DNA of 64,000 bases from NCBI GenBank assembly GCA_019510305.1, contig JAEKKN010000022.1, positions 1 through 64,000 on the forward strand. Reading direction: 5' to 3'. Every line of letters begins with the position of its first letter. Within the stretch, counting starts at the first letter, position 1. Below, in pieces: positions 18,339-27,600 of the stretch. The notes below the pieces were generated by a model. It did no database searches. It saw nothing but the letters and a program-made list of their open reading frames with translations, and had not been told where the DNA came from. Source of the DNA: Microbacterium sp. GTDB lineage: Bacteria; Actinomycetota; Actinomycetes; Actinomycetales; Microbacteriaceae. Both the position numbers and the translations under genes were made by a program.

Positions 18339-19886
18339 ATGTCTGAGCAGAATGGCGAGTCGCGCAAGGTTGCCGGAGCGACCTATACACGTGCGGGTAG
18401 TGGGTACTTCGAGAAACGAACGCTGAAACGGTCGGCGGGTGTCTGGGGTTTGTGGGGCCTCGCCGTGGCCGCCGTCATCTCCGGCGACTTCTCGGGATGG
18501 AACTTCGGTATCGACTTCGCCGGATTCGGCGGGATGCTGATCGCGTTCGCGATCCTCGTGATCATGTACTACGGCATGATCTTCTCGATCGGGGAGATGG
18601 CCTCGGCGATGCCGCACACCGGCGGCGCCTATTCCTTCGCCCGCTCGGCGATGGGTCCCTGGGGCGGTCTCGTCACGGGAGCCGCCGAAACGATCGAGTA
18701 CGTCGCGACCACGGCGGTGATCGTGTACTTCTCCGCGTCCTACGCCAACGGGATCACGAGCGAGCTGCTCGGAATCGAGTTGCCGGGGTGGGTGTGGTAC
18801 CTCATCCTCTACATCGTCTTCATCGCCCTGAACTCGGCGGGCGCCGCGATCTCCTTCCGCTTCGCGATCATCGTCTCGGTGATCTCGATCGCCATCATCC
18901 TGGTGTTCTCCGCCATGGCGGCCTTCTCCGGCGCCTTCAGCTGGGACGCGCTGTGGGACATCGTCCCCGACGAGGGTCAGTCCGCCTTCCTGCCGCACGG
19001 TGTGCTGCCGATCCTGTTCGCGCTGCCGTTCGCGATGTGGTTCTTCCTCGGCATCGAAGAGCTGCCGCTGGCCGCCGAGGAGTCGCACGATCCTGTCCGC
19101 GACATCCCGCGCGCCGGGCTCTGGGCTCGCGCCACGCTGATCGTCACCGGACTGCTCGTGCTGTTCCTCAACACCGGCATCCTGGGCGCGGAGGCCACGG
19201 GCGTCGCGGGCGAGCCCCTGCTCGACGGATTCCGCGCGATCGTCGGCGACCAGCTCGCCGCCGTGCTCGCACTGTTCGCACTGATCGGCCTGCTCGCCTC
19301 CCTGCAGGGCATCATGTTCGCCTACGGCCGCAACATGTACTCGCTCTCCCGCGCCGGCTACTACCCGCGCTTCCTCTCGCTGACCGGCAAGAGGCAGACC
19401 CCGTGGGTCGCGCTCGTGGTCGGGGCTGCGATCGGGTTCATCGCCCTGATCGTGCTCGACGTGCTGGCAGCGCTCGACGCTGAGGGCGCGGGATCCGTCG
19501 CCGGAGCGATCGTGCTGAACATCGCGGTGTGGGGCGCCGTGGTCGCGTACGCCCTCCAGCTGGTCTCGTTCATGATCCTGCGCCGGAAGTACCCGAACGC
19601 CGACCGCCCCTACCGCAGCCCGTGGGGCATCCCCGGCGCGGCCGTCGCGCTGGTGATCGCAGCCCTCATCTTCCTCGGCTTCCTGCTGAATCCGACGTTC
19701 GGCCCGGCGATCATCGCGATCGCGATCGTCTACGCTGTGATCCTGGTCGGGTTCGGGCTGTTCTTCCGGCACCGTCTGGTGCTCTCTCCGGAAGAGGAGT
19801 ACGCGCTCTCCGGTGGCACGCACGGAGATCCGCAGGTCGAGGGCTACGACGCGATGGAGGACGAGGTCTTCGACGGCACGAAGTAG
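18339..19886 (+). CDS. APC-superfamily permease, ethanolamine-permease type
   Basis: 515 aa with about 12 membrane helices between soluble ends. The first helix region reads VWGLWGLAVAAVISGDFSGWNFGI, where APC members carry the substrate-carboxylate/amine-binding glycine loop. EMASAMPHTGGAYSFARSAMGPWGG, AMWFFLGIEELPLAAEESHDPVRD and QGIMFAYGRNMYSLSRAGYYPR match what I know of the ethanolamine permease (EAT) group more closely than GABA or amino-acid permeases. It is divergent from the gamma-glutamyl ligase operon. The likely role is uptake of ethanolamine or a related amino alcohol. The acidic C-terminal tail after residue 485 is unremarkable. Its stop and that of the convergent CsoR-type gene lie in an 8-bp stem. 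Confidence 0.85.
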   Translation: MSEQNGESRKVAGATYTRAGSGYFEKRTLKRSAGVWGLWGLAVAAVISGDFSGWNFGIDFAGFGGMLIAFAILVIMYYGMIFSIGEMASAMPHTGGAYSFARSAMGPWGGLVTGAAETIEYVATTAVIVYFSASYANGITSELLGIELPGWVWYLILYIVFIALNSAGAAISFRFAIIVSVISIAIILVFSAMAAFSGAFSWDALWDIVPDEGQSAFLPHGVLPILFALPFAMWFFLGIEELPLAAEESHDPVRDIPRAGLWARATLIVTGLLVLFLNTGILGAEATGVAGEPLLDGFRAIVGDQLAAVLALFALIGLLASLQGIMFAYGRNMYSLSRAGYYPRFLSLTGKRQTPWVALVVGAAIGFIALIVLDVLAALDAEGAGSVAGAIVLNIAVWGAVVAYALQLVSFMILRRKYPNADRPYRSPWGIPGAAVALVIAALIFLGFLLNPTFGPAIIAIAIVYAVILVGFGLFFRHRLVLSPEEEYALSGGTHGDPQVEGYDAMEDEVFDGTK

Positions 19887-19904
19887 GCGGGGCGGGGAGT
19901 GCGG

Positions 19905-20177
19905 CTACTTCGAGTCGAAGTCGAATGCCTTGAGCAGTTCGACGACGGCCTTGTCGCGCTCGTCGCCGCCCTCTTCGAACATGTGCGTGACATGCGTGCG
20001 CAGGTGATTCTCGAGCAGCAGGCGGTTCAGTGACTCCAGCGAACGCTGGATCGCGCGGGACTGCGTGATGATGTCCATGCAGTACTCCTCGTTCTCGATC
20101 ATCCGCGCGACACCGCGCATCTGACCTTCGAGGATGCTGGTGCGGTGCAGGGCGCGCTTCTTGATGTCTTCGATCAC
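19905..20177 (-). CDS. CsoR/RcnR-family metal-sensitive repressor
   Basis: 90-aa all-helical DUF156 regulator, DNA-binding as a tetramer. The first ligand Cys is in NEEYCMDIITQ (near residue 31) and His in ENHLRTHVTHM (near 56). The third CsoR ligand position, normally Cys four residues after that His, is His here. A Cys-His-His set is closer to RcnR/FrmR than to copper-sensing CsoR, so nickel/cobalt, zinc or formaldehyde are as plausible as Cu(I). I use the GTG at 20177 because TACGCT lies 7 nt upstream (leaderless). An ATG at 20201 is the alternative. No metal transporter is adjacent, so its target is not obvious. Confidence 0.85.
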   Translation of the reverse strand: MIEDIKKRALHRTSILEGQMRGVARMIENEEYCMDIITQSRAIQRSLESLNRLLLENHLRTHVTHMFEEGGDERDKAVVELLKAFDFDSK

Positions 20178-20215
20178 GAGATCGAGCGTAGTCCTGCGCA
20201 TGAAAGGATGTCCCC

Positions 20216-21493
20216 ATGCCGCGAACGCCGACGACGCTGCTCTCCCCCGCCGATCAGGAGCGCCGACGCGCCCTGCAGCGCATGAAGGCCGTGGCCCTCG
20301 GCGCACTGATCTTCATGGCCCTCGCCTTCGTGATCGCGTTCGCCCTGCAGCAGCGCGTCGAATGGCTGGCCTACGTCCGCGCTGCGGCCGAGGGCGGCAT
20401 GGTCGGCGCTCTGGCCGACTGGTTCGCGGTCACGGCGCTGTTTCGGCATCCGCTCGGCATCCCGATCCCGCACACCGCGATCATCCCGAAGCGCAAGGAC
20501 GAGATCGGCCGCACGCTCGGCGAGTTCGTGGAGACCAACTTCCTCGAGGCGTCGGTCGTGCGCACGAAGCTCTCGAGCACGCCGATCGCCCAGCGTGCCG
20601 GCGAGTGGCTGGCGCAGCCCGCTCATGCCGAGCGAGTCGGAAATGAAGGAGCCGCGATCGCGACCGCGATTCTCAACGCTCTGAGCGACGACGATGTGCG
20701 CGACCTCATCACCGACCTCGCACGCGAGCACCTCGTCGCCCCCGAGTGGGGCACTCCTGCGGGTGTCTGGCTCGAGCGGATCGTGCAGGCCGACGCCCAC
20801 CACGGCGCCGTCGATCTCGCCGTCGACAGCATCGCGACCTGGTTGGATGCCAACGCCGTGGCGTTCAACGGCCTCATCTCCCGTCGCCTGCCGTCATGGG
20901 TGCCCAAGCTCGCCCACCGATTCGTCGACGACACCGCCTACAACGAGGCCGTGCGCTTCATCCACGCTGTGCAGGGCGACCCGCAGCACCCTGCACGCCT
21001 TGCGATCGACGGCTACCTCGCACGCCTGGCCGACAATCTGCAGCATGACCCAGCCACACGGGCGAAGCTCGAGAATGCCAAGTCCACGCTGTTCGACAGC
21101 CCTCGTGTCGGCGCCCTCGCCGCCGAAGCGTGGAACACGGCGAAGAACGGACTGCTCGCCGCTCTCGCCGACCGCGACAGCGGTCTGCGCAGGCGCATCG
21201 CCCAGGCTCTGCAGGAGGTCGGCGAGCGGCTCGCGACGGATTCCGCACTGCAGCATCGCGTCGACACGTGGGTGTCTGATGCCGCGGTCTTCGTGGTCGA
21301 CCGCTACCGCCACGACATCGCGTCGATCATCACCGACACGGTGGAGCGCTGGGACCCGGCCGAGACCACTGAGAAGATCGAGCTCATGGTCGGACGCGAC
21401 CTGCAGTACATCCGCCTGAACGGCACGATCGTGGGAGCTCTGGCCGGTCTGACGATCTTCTCGATCGCCCACGCCCTGATCCCCGGCGTCTAG
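20216..21493 (+). CDS. DUF445 membrane protein
   Basis: 425 aa. One helix lies near the N-terminus (VALGALIFMALAFVIAFAL, residues 26-44), then the conserved DUF445 segment GALADWFAVTALFRHPLGIP (about 64-83), a long helical soluble region with repeated amphipathic segments, and a second membrane helix at the C-terminus (TIVGALAGLTIFSIAHALI). The family is widespread, and its function is unknown to me beyond membrane association. AAGGA precedes the ATG. It is divergent from the CsoR-type gene and ends overlapping the convergent acetyltransferase gene by 4 nt. Confidence 0.88.
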   Translation: MPRTPTTLLSPADQERRRALQRMKAVALGALIFMALAFVIAFALQQRVEWLAYVRAAAEGGMVGALADWFAVTALFRHPLGIPIPHTAIIPKRKDEIGRTLGEFVETNFLEASVVRTKLSSTPIAQRAGEWLAQPAHAERVGNEGAAIATAILNALSDDDVRDLITDLAREHLVAPEWGTPAGVWLERIVQADAHHGAVDLAVDSIATWLDANAVAFNGLISRRLPSWVPKLAHRFVDDTAYNEAVRFIHAVQGDPQHPARLAIDGYLARLADNLQHDPATRAKLENAKSTLFDSPRVGALAAEAWNTAKNGLLAALADRDSGLRRRIAQALQEVGERLATDSALQHRVDTWVSDAAVFVVDRYRHDIASIITDTVERWDPAETTEKIELMVGRDLQYIRLNGTIVGALAGLTIFSIAHALIPGV

Positions 21494-22116
21494 ATCGCGA
21501 GCCGGTCCGCCGGAGGCACGGTCGCCGCATCAGGCGGAACCTGCCCCGCGAGCCAACGCGCCAGCACGCCCTGAGGGACTTCCTCCTTGGTCAGCGCGAA
21601 GGCGTAGTGATCGCGCCAGTCGCCGTCGATGTGGATGTACCGTCGCCGCAGACCCTCGTATCGGAACCCGAGCTTCTGCACGATGCGCAGACTCGCCGCG
21701 TTCTCGGGCCGGATGCAGATCTCCATGCGGTGCAGGCCGTACTCCACGAAGCAGGCGTCGGTCGCGAGGGCTACGGCGGTCGGGGTGATCCCCTTGCCGG
21801 CGAAACGTTCACTGACCCAGTACCCGATCGTCGCCGAGCACAGGGATCCGCGCGCCACGCCCCACACATTGAGCTGACCGGCCACCTCGCCGTCGTACTC
21901 CATCACGAAGGGGTAGCCGACGCCGTCACGGTACTGCTGCAGGAGGCGACGGATGCTGAGCCTCATGTCGAACGAGACCGTGCCGTACGGAACCGTGGCC
22001 TCCCACGGCTGCAACCAGGAGCGATTCGCGAGAAGCTCGTGCTGGAGGGCGCGCGCATCGCGTGTGCGCACGAGCCGCAGCTCGATCGGCCCGTGTCTCA
22101 TTCCCGTCTGATCCAT
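21490..22116 (-). CDS. GNAT acetyltransferase, RimJ/RimL type
   Basis: 208 aa. The GNAT fold is visible with the acetyl-CoA pyrophosphate loop in SERFAGKGITPTAVAL (about 104-119) and the RimJ-like tail HRMEICIRPENAASLRIVQKL followed by GFRYEGLRRRYIHIDGDWRDH. That ending is characteristic of N-alpha-acetyltransferases of ribosomal proteins S5/L12 and their many relatives. The true substrate is unknown. The C-terminal ~25 residues after the fold are Pro-rich. The stop overlaps that of the convergent DUF445 gene; galU starts 915 bp away on the same strand and ends 28 nt upstream of this start, so galU and this gene may share a transcript. Confidence 0.85.
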   Translation of the reverse strand: MDQTGMRHGPIELRLVRTRDARALQHELLANRSWLQPWEATVPYGTVSFDMRLSIRRLLQQYRDGVGYPFVMEYDGEVAGQLNVWGVARGSLCSATIGYWVSERFAGKGITPTAVALATDACFVEYGLHRMEICIRPENAASLRIVQKLGFRYEGLRRRYIHIDGDWRDHYAFALTKEEVPQGVLARWLAGQVPPDAATVPPADRLAI

Positions 22117-22143
22117 CGCCGCGACTCCGACGCCCGCGTCCGC

Positions 22144-23031
22144 CTAGAGGCGTTCCGCGAACTCCTTCAGCCAGGGGCGCAGCTCAGGGCCGAGATCGTC
22201 GCGGTCGGCCGCCAGCTGCACGATCGCCTTGATGTAGTCGACGCGGTCGCCGGTGTCGTAGCGGCGCCCGCGGAAGATCACGCCGACCACGCCGGGGCCG
22301 TTCTCGTCTGCGGCCAGCACCTGCAGGGCGTCGGTCAACTGGATCTCGCCGCCCTTGCCGGGGCCGGTCTGCTCGAGCACGTCGAAGATCGCCGACGGCA
22401 GCAGGTATCGGCCGATGATGGCGAGGTTGGATGGCGCGTCTTCGGGTGCGGGCTTTTCGACAAGACCGGTCACGCGCACGGCGTCCGATCCGTCGATCGG
22501 CTGCACGGCCGCGGCGCCGTACATCTGGATGCTGGAGGGATCGACCTCCATGAGGGCGATCACCGCAGCGCCGGTCTGCTCGTGCACCTCGATCATCTCG
22601 GTGAGCAGCGGATCGCGCTCGTCGATCAGGTCGTCGCCGAGCAGCACCGCGAAGGAGCCGTCGCCGACGTGCGCCTTCGCCCGCAGCACGGCGTGGCCGA
22701 GTCCCTTGGGCTCGCCCTGGCGGACGAAGTGGATGTCGGCGAGATCACTTGATTTGACGACCCGCTCGAGCCGACCGGTGTCGCCCTTCTCCATGAGCTT
22801 CACCTCGAGCTCGGGCACCGCGTCGAAGTGGTTCGAGATCGCGTTCTTGTTGCGGCCGAGGATCACCAGGATGTCGTGGATGCCGGCATCCACCGCCTCT
22901 TCGACCACGTACTGGATGGCGGGCTTGTCTACGACAGGGAGCATCTCCTTGGGCATCGCCTTCGTGGCAGGAAGAAACCTCGTGCCGAGACCTGCGGCGG
23001 GAATCACGGCCTTGATACGGTGCACACCCAT
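22144..23031 (-). CDS. galU: UTP--glucose-1-phosphate uridylyltransferase
   Basis: 295 aa enzyme making UDP-glucose for cell-wall and capsular glycans and trehalose. The nucleotide-binding start is VIPAAGLGTRFLPATKAMPKEM (residues 9-30), then KPAIQYVVEEA, the active-site GDDLIDE near 133, VTGLVEKP near 190, and GEIQLTDALQ near 228. Length and order match bacterial GalU. TAGGCT lies 6 nt before the ATG at 23031, so transcription is probably leaderless. It is divergent from the 5-formyl-THF cyclo-ligase gene, a neighbour pair common in actinobacteria. Confidence 0.96.
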   Translation of the reverse strand: MGVHRIKAVIPAAGLGTRFLPATKAMPKEMLPVVDKPAIQYVVEEAVDAGIHDILVILGRNKNAISNHFDAVPELEVKLMEKGDTGRLERVVKSSDLADIHFVRQGEPKGLGHAVLRAKAHVGDGSFAVLLGDDLIDERDPLLTEMIEVHEQTGAAVIALMEVDPSSIQMYGAAAVQPIDGSDAVRVTGLVEKPAPEDAPSNLAIIGRYLLPSAIFDVLEQTGPGKGGEIQLTDALQVLAADENGPGVVGVIFRGRRYDTGDRVDYIKAIVQLAADRDDLGPELRPWLKEFAERL

Positions 23032-23072
23032 GAACTCAGCCTAGTGCGCGGCTCCCCCGTAGACTCGGAACC

Positions 23073-23669
23073 ATGTCGAACGACGTCGAGCACGCGAAAC
23101 GGGCGCTGCGCGCCGAGCTGCGCGAACGCCGGCAGCTGCTGAGCGACGCTCAACGCGAGACCGCCGCGGCCGCCATCGGCGCACGTCTGGACGACCTGGT
23201 CGATTCTCTCGGCGCCCGATCGATCTCGTGCTTCCTGTCGACGACGACCGAACCGGGCACACGCGACTTCGTGACCCGTGCGGTCCGTCGCGGCATCCGC
23301 GTCCTGCTTCCCGTCACCCGGGCGGACGGCCTCCTCGACTGGGCCGTCGCGACCGACGACGGCGAGATCGCCGAGGGCCTGCACGGACTGCCCGAGCCTA
23401 CGGGTGATGTGCTCAGCCCGATGGCCGTGAACGACGTCGACCTCATGATCATCCCCGCTGCGGCCGTCGATCGCACGGGAATGCGCATGGGGTGGGGCCG
23501 CGGCTACTTCGACAAGACCATCGGATCCATGGAGAAGTGCCCTCCCGTTTACGCGGTGATCTATGATTCCGAGGTACTCGACTCTCTGCCCAGCGAGGTG
23601 CACGACCAGCCGGTGACCGGCGTCGTGACCCCGACGCAGACCCTGATCCTGTCGCCTGCGCGACACTGA
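23073..23669 (+). CDS. 5-formyltetrahydrofolate cyclo-ligase
   Basis: 198 aa. It converts 5-formyl-THF to 5,10-methenyl-THF with ATP. Visible: the basic N-terminal ATP-binding helix (AKRALRAELRERRQLL), the phosphate-contacting region AVRRGIRVLLPVTR near 70, and the family signature GMRMGWGRGYFDKTI (about 135-149), normally GxRLGxGGGYYD. TAGACT sits 7 nt before the ATG, so it is leaderless. It starts a run of small housekeeping genes (FmdB, mscL) on the same strand. Confidence 0.93.
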   Translation: MSNDVEHAKRALRAELRERRQLLSDAQRETAAAAIGARLDDLVDSLGARSISCFLSTTTEPGTRDFVTRAVRRGIRVLLPVTRADGLLDWAVATDDGEIAEGLHGLPEPTGDVLSPMAVNDVDLMIIPAAAVDRTGMRMGWGRGYFDKTIGSMEKCPPVYAVIYDSEVLDSLPSEVHDQPVTGVVTPTQTLILSPARH

Positions 23670-23685
23670 CCCCCCGAGGACTCCT

Positions 23686-23958
23686 ATGCCCACCTACGCC
23701 TATGCCTGCACGTCGTGCGGCCACCAGTTCGACGCTGTCCAGAGCTTCGCCGACGACGCCCTCACCGTCTGCCCCGAGTGCGGAGGAGCGCTGCGGAAGC
23801 AGTACGGATCGATCGGTGTGACCTTCAACGGCTCCGGCTTCTATCGGACCGACTCGCGGGCGAAGACTGGCGGATCGACGGATGCTTCGGCATCATCGAA
23901 GACGGAATCGTCGACAGGAGCCAAAAAGGCGCCCGCCTCGGCTCCGGCCTCGTCCTGA
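23686..23958 (+). CDS. FmdB-type zinc-ribbon protein
   Basis: 90 aa. The N-terminal zinc ribbon has two Cys pairs, CTSC at residues 8-11 and CPEC near 31-34, within MPTYAYACTSCGHQFD and VCPECGGALRK, the FmdB/YhjX-like putative regulatory domain. After GFYRTDSR it ends in a Ser/Ala/Lys-rich disordered tail. Function unknown; in actinobacteria it almost always sits between the cyclo-ligase and mscL genes as here, 16 nt downstream of the first and 28 nt before the second. Confidence 0.9.
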   Translation: MPTYAYACTSCGHQFDAVQSFADDALTVCPECGGALRKQYGSIGVTFNGSGFYRTDSRAKTGGSTDASASSKTESSTGAKKAPASAPASS

Positions 23959-23986
23959 GGTCCTCGATCTGTTTGGGGGAGTTTCT

Positions 23987-24394
23987 GTGATCCAGGGATT
24001 CAAAGAGTTCATTCTCAAAGGCAACGTCATCGACCTCGCCGTCGCCGTGGTCATCGGCGGTGCGTTCACCGCGATCGTCAACGCGGTGGTCGCCAGCATC
24101 ATCAACCCGCTGGTCGCCCTGTTCTTCGAGGCCGACGCCGCGGGCAAGTTCGGCCCGACCATCACCGGCATCTACGGCCAGAAGGTGACGTTCCCGCTCG
24201 GCGACCTCATCACGGCGATCATCAGCTTCCTCGCCGTCGCGGTCGTCGTCTACCTCGCCTTCGTGATGCCCATGAACGCCTACAAGGCGCGCAAGGCCGC
24301 CAAGAACCCGATCGCCGAGGAAGCCGCAGAGGCCACCGAGGGCGAGCTCCTCGCCGAGATCCGCGATCTGCTGAAGCAGCAGCGCAGCGCCTGA
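23987..24394 (+). CDS. mscL: Large-conductance mechanosensitive channel
   Basis: 135 aa. The GTG start at 23987 is preceded by GGGGGAG. The amphipathic N-terminal helix FKEFILKGNVIDLAVAV leads into TM1 with the pore-lining Gly/Ala pattern (VIGGAFTAIVNAVVASIINP). The periplasmic loop spans about residues 45-70, TM2 is LITAIISFLAVAVVVYLAFV, and the cytoplasmic bundle ends EIRDLLKQQ. A homopentameric osmotic safety valve. The frame is open further upstream, but that part overlaps FmdB. Confidence 0.96.
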   Translation: MIQGFKEFILKGNVIDLAVAVVIGGAFTAIVNAVVASIINPLVALFFEADAAGKFGPTITGIYGQKVTFPLGDLITAIISFLAVAVVVYLAFVMPMNAYKARKAAKNPIAEEAAEATEGELLAEIRDLLKQQRSA

Positions 24395-24408
24395 TCCGCA
24401 CTCCCGGG

Positions 24409-24437
24409 CGCCCGGCCTCTCATCGAGACGGCGGGCG
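24409..24437. terminator. Imperfect hairpin between convergent genes
   Basis: A 13-bp stem with two mismatches (24409-24421 with 24425-24437) and a 3-nt loop, 15 nt after mscL and 8 nt before the end of the convergent small ORF. Probably a shared terminator. Confidence 0.45.
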
Positions 24438-24444
24438 TTCTGCG

Positions 24445-24630
24445 TCAGTAATGGGGCGGGACGTCCTGGCGCAAGCGGTCGTCGTTGGGGCCTTTTCCTC
24501 CGGATGCCGCAGCGGGACGCTCCGGCTTCTCACCAGTTTCAGGTTCCGGGTCGGTACCGGGCACGGGCGTCAGACGGGCTCTGCGCGAGCCCGCGACGCG
24601 CACGATGCGCTGCTCGCCGTTCTCGGTCAT
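24445..24630 (-). CDS. Small conserved-looking protein coupled to the helicase-like gene
   Basis: 61 aa. The ATG at 24630-24628 follows the TGA of the upstream gene by one base (TGAGATG), so translation is coupled. The N-terminus is basic (GEQRIVRVAGSRRARLTPVPG), followed by a Pro/Glu/Gly-rich middle and the end GPNDDRLRQDVPPHY. No domain is recognised. The composition suggests a disordered, basic-then-acidic peptide. Linkage to the giant helicase-like protein suggests a partner or modulator, but nothing in the sequence proves it. Confidence 0.65.
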   Translation of the reverse strand: MTENGEQRIVRVAGSRRARLTPVPGTDPEPETGEKPERPAAASGGKGPNDDRLRQDVPPHY

Positions 24631-24631
24631 C

Positions 24632-27600
24632 TCAGCCGTCGATGGGGTCGATCGGCTGGGTGTCGTTCTCGGCACGAGGGGCGGACGCCGAGATCCCCAG
24701 CACCTCGGCGATCCGGGTGGCCGCAGTCGCAGGATCGCTGTACAGATCGAAGGCGTGCACGCGCACGTAGTGCCAGCCGAGCCGACGCAACACGTGCGGA
24801 CGGAGCCGCAGCGTCTCGCGGAGCGACTCGCCACGGGACTCGGGATCGGACTCGATCACCACCGCCTTGCCCCTGTGCTGAGCCACGAGCGGCAGGAGTC
24901 CGCGGTAGTCGACGTCGACCGAGGCACCCAGTCGCCGCAGCTCCCGGGCGAGGGCCAGGGTGAGCGGATCGGCGAGATCCTCGAGACGCGCCTCCCGGCT
25001 GCGTGTCGCGAGGCCGCCGAGGATCGACATCAGCGTGGCCGCACCGAACTCCAGACGCCCGTCGTCGAACGCAGACGGGCGGATCGACGAGACGATCACC
25101 ATCGAGCGGCGGGCCCGGGTCATCCCTACAGTGAGCAGCCGCTCGCCGTCCGGCGTGGACAGATCGCCGAAGTCGCTGAGCACGCGGCCGTGCTTGGTCA
25201 GGCCGAAGCCCAGCGAGAAGATGACGCGATCTCGGCTCTCCGCCACGGACTCCTCGAGCGTGAGCACCGCGAAAGGCTCGGCGGTGTCGCGCCCCACGAA
25301 GTCGGCGACGTCGGATCGCCCGGCGAACGCGGAGGTCACGGCGGCGCGCACGCGCTCGGCGTGGCGGGCGCTCGCGGTGACGACCATGAGCGACTCGTCC
25401 GGTCGATGAACGGCGTGCTCGACGACCAGCGTCACCACCCGTGCGACCTCGGCATCCGGGCTCTCCACCGCGCCCGAGACGGGGTCGGGTGCGCCCGTGC
25501 CGCCCTCGACGTAGTCCACCGTGAGGCTGCCGCGTCCGAGATAGGAGCCCGCCCAGGGCAGCGAGACGATCTCGCCGCCGTAGAAGGCGTCGTTGATGAG
25601 CTCGACGAGGTCCTCTCCCCCGGCGCGATAGCTGCGCGTGAGGGTCATGACAGGCAGGAGCTCGGAGAGGCGCTCGAACACGGATACCTCGTCGAACGGC
25701 ACCTCGGCCTCCCAGGACGGACCGGGGTCGACGGCGACGTGGAAGGGTTTGGGCTTCTGCGTGACCGGGTCGCCGAACGCGACGACCTGGCGAGCACGAC
25801 GGATCGCCGACGTCGCCTCCGCGAGGTTGATGGCCGCGGCATCGACCAGCAGCACGGTGTCGAACTCGACCGAATCGGGGATCTCGGGGACCAGGTACGG
25901 CGAGGAGATCCACACGGGTGCGAGCGCATTCACGAGAGTGGGGGCCGCGCTGACGATCTCCGCCGTGGTGGTGCCCGCCTGCTTCAGGGCGCGACGCAGG
26001 TTCTGAGACTCGTGGGGCTCGTCGACGATCGCGATCTTCCACTGGTTCGCCAGCTGCCATGCCAGAAGGGGCCCCGCCGCCGCAGCGTGCGCCTCATCGA
26101 CGAGGCGGAAGTCGCGCTCCAGGCGGTCGACGACCGCGGTGTTCGCGCCCAGCAGCGCGCGGTCGTCCTGCAGCGCGCGCTCGAGCAGCGACTGCCACCA
26201 CGCGAATTCGAGCTCGTCGCCCACGCGGGCCTCGGACACGTGACGCACCGAGAGCTCGGCGAGAAGCGGGCCGATTCCGAGTTCCTCGAGCCGGTCGCGC
26301 AACTGCGCGCGCTCGACCAGATTGTCGAACACGTCTGACTTCGCCGCGAGCCCGGCGAGCGTGCGCACGAGCCGCGCGACGGGCAGGGAGGAGAGAGGTT
26401 CGCGGCGGCCGAGCGCCGCATCGAGCTCGGCGAGTTCCGCATGCACGCGCTGCCATGAGGCGTACACCTCGGCGAGCCCGAGCGGAACCTCCGGCGCGAC
26501 ACCCGCGTCGACGCAGCGCTGCCACTGGGTGCGCTGGGTCTGGATGCGCAGCAGTGCCTCATGCATCTCGGTCACGTGCACGCCGGGGCGCACGTACTCC
26601 TTCGCGAGCTTGCGCAGACGGCGACGGTTCGCGCCCGACATGCCCGGTGCGTCGCGGCGCGAGCCGTGGGCCTGGATGAGCTCGCCGAGCGGTCGCTCGA
26701 ACACGGTGGGGCTGAACCGGTCGAGCGAGTCGCGGATGCCCTGCAGCAGTCGCAGATACTCGCCCAGTTCATCGATCGTCGCGAACGGACGCATATGCGT
26801 CTGCGCGATCAGCGCATATCCCCGCTCGAGCAGGGCGGGAACGCTCGTGGAGTGCAGGCGGCCCGCCAGCTCGTGCGCCGAACGGGCGGCCTCCGTGCTG
26901 CTGAAGGTGACGCCGTACCACGGGGAGTCGTCGGGTCCGAAGCGGAACTCGCCGAGCCGTGCGGCGTGCGCGAGGGCTTCGGATGCCGCTGAGCGGTCGC
27001 CGGAGAGCCGGCGCAGCGTGTCGGTGCTGAGCCGGGCGGTGGTCGACGGGGGCTGCGGCAGCGAAGCCAGCCGGGTGAGGTGACGCGTCGCGTCGAGCAC
27101 GGATGCACCGGTTCCCTGCACGTCGCTCGTGAGCGCCTTGCGGTAGTCGCGGAGCACGGTGCGCAGTCTCACCAGCGCATCATCGACGTCGCTGACCTTG
27201 GGAGCCGTGGCCTTCTCGTTGCGTCCGATCGCGCGAACCAGGTCACGGCGGACGCCGGCGGTCGAGACGGCGAGGCTGTCGAGGCCGATGCCGGAGAGAC
27301 GATGGCGGACGCCGTCGAGGGTCGATCTCCTGGCCGAGACCACGAGCACGCGCCGGCCGGCGCGCACCAGCTCGCCGAGCGCGTTGATGACGGTCTGCGT
27401 GCCGCCTGTGCCCGGAAGCGTCGCCACCGTCAGCGAGTGGCCGGCGGCGATCCGGGCCAGCACGGCCTCCTGTTCGGCATCCGCATCGAGCAGCAGGTTG
27501 TCGGATGCCGGGGCTCGATCGTCCGGGCCGGTGTAGCGGGGCGCAGGGCGAGCAGCCGTGACCTGCTCGCGGTCGCCGACGTGGCCCGCGAGCGCATTGA

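Noticed and set aside
18255..19823. A 522-codon minus-strand ORF opposite the APC permease
   Set aside because: Charged low-complexity translation typical of antisense to a hydrophobic membrane protein.
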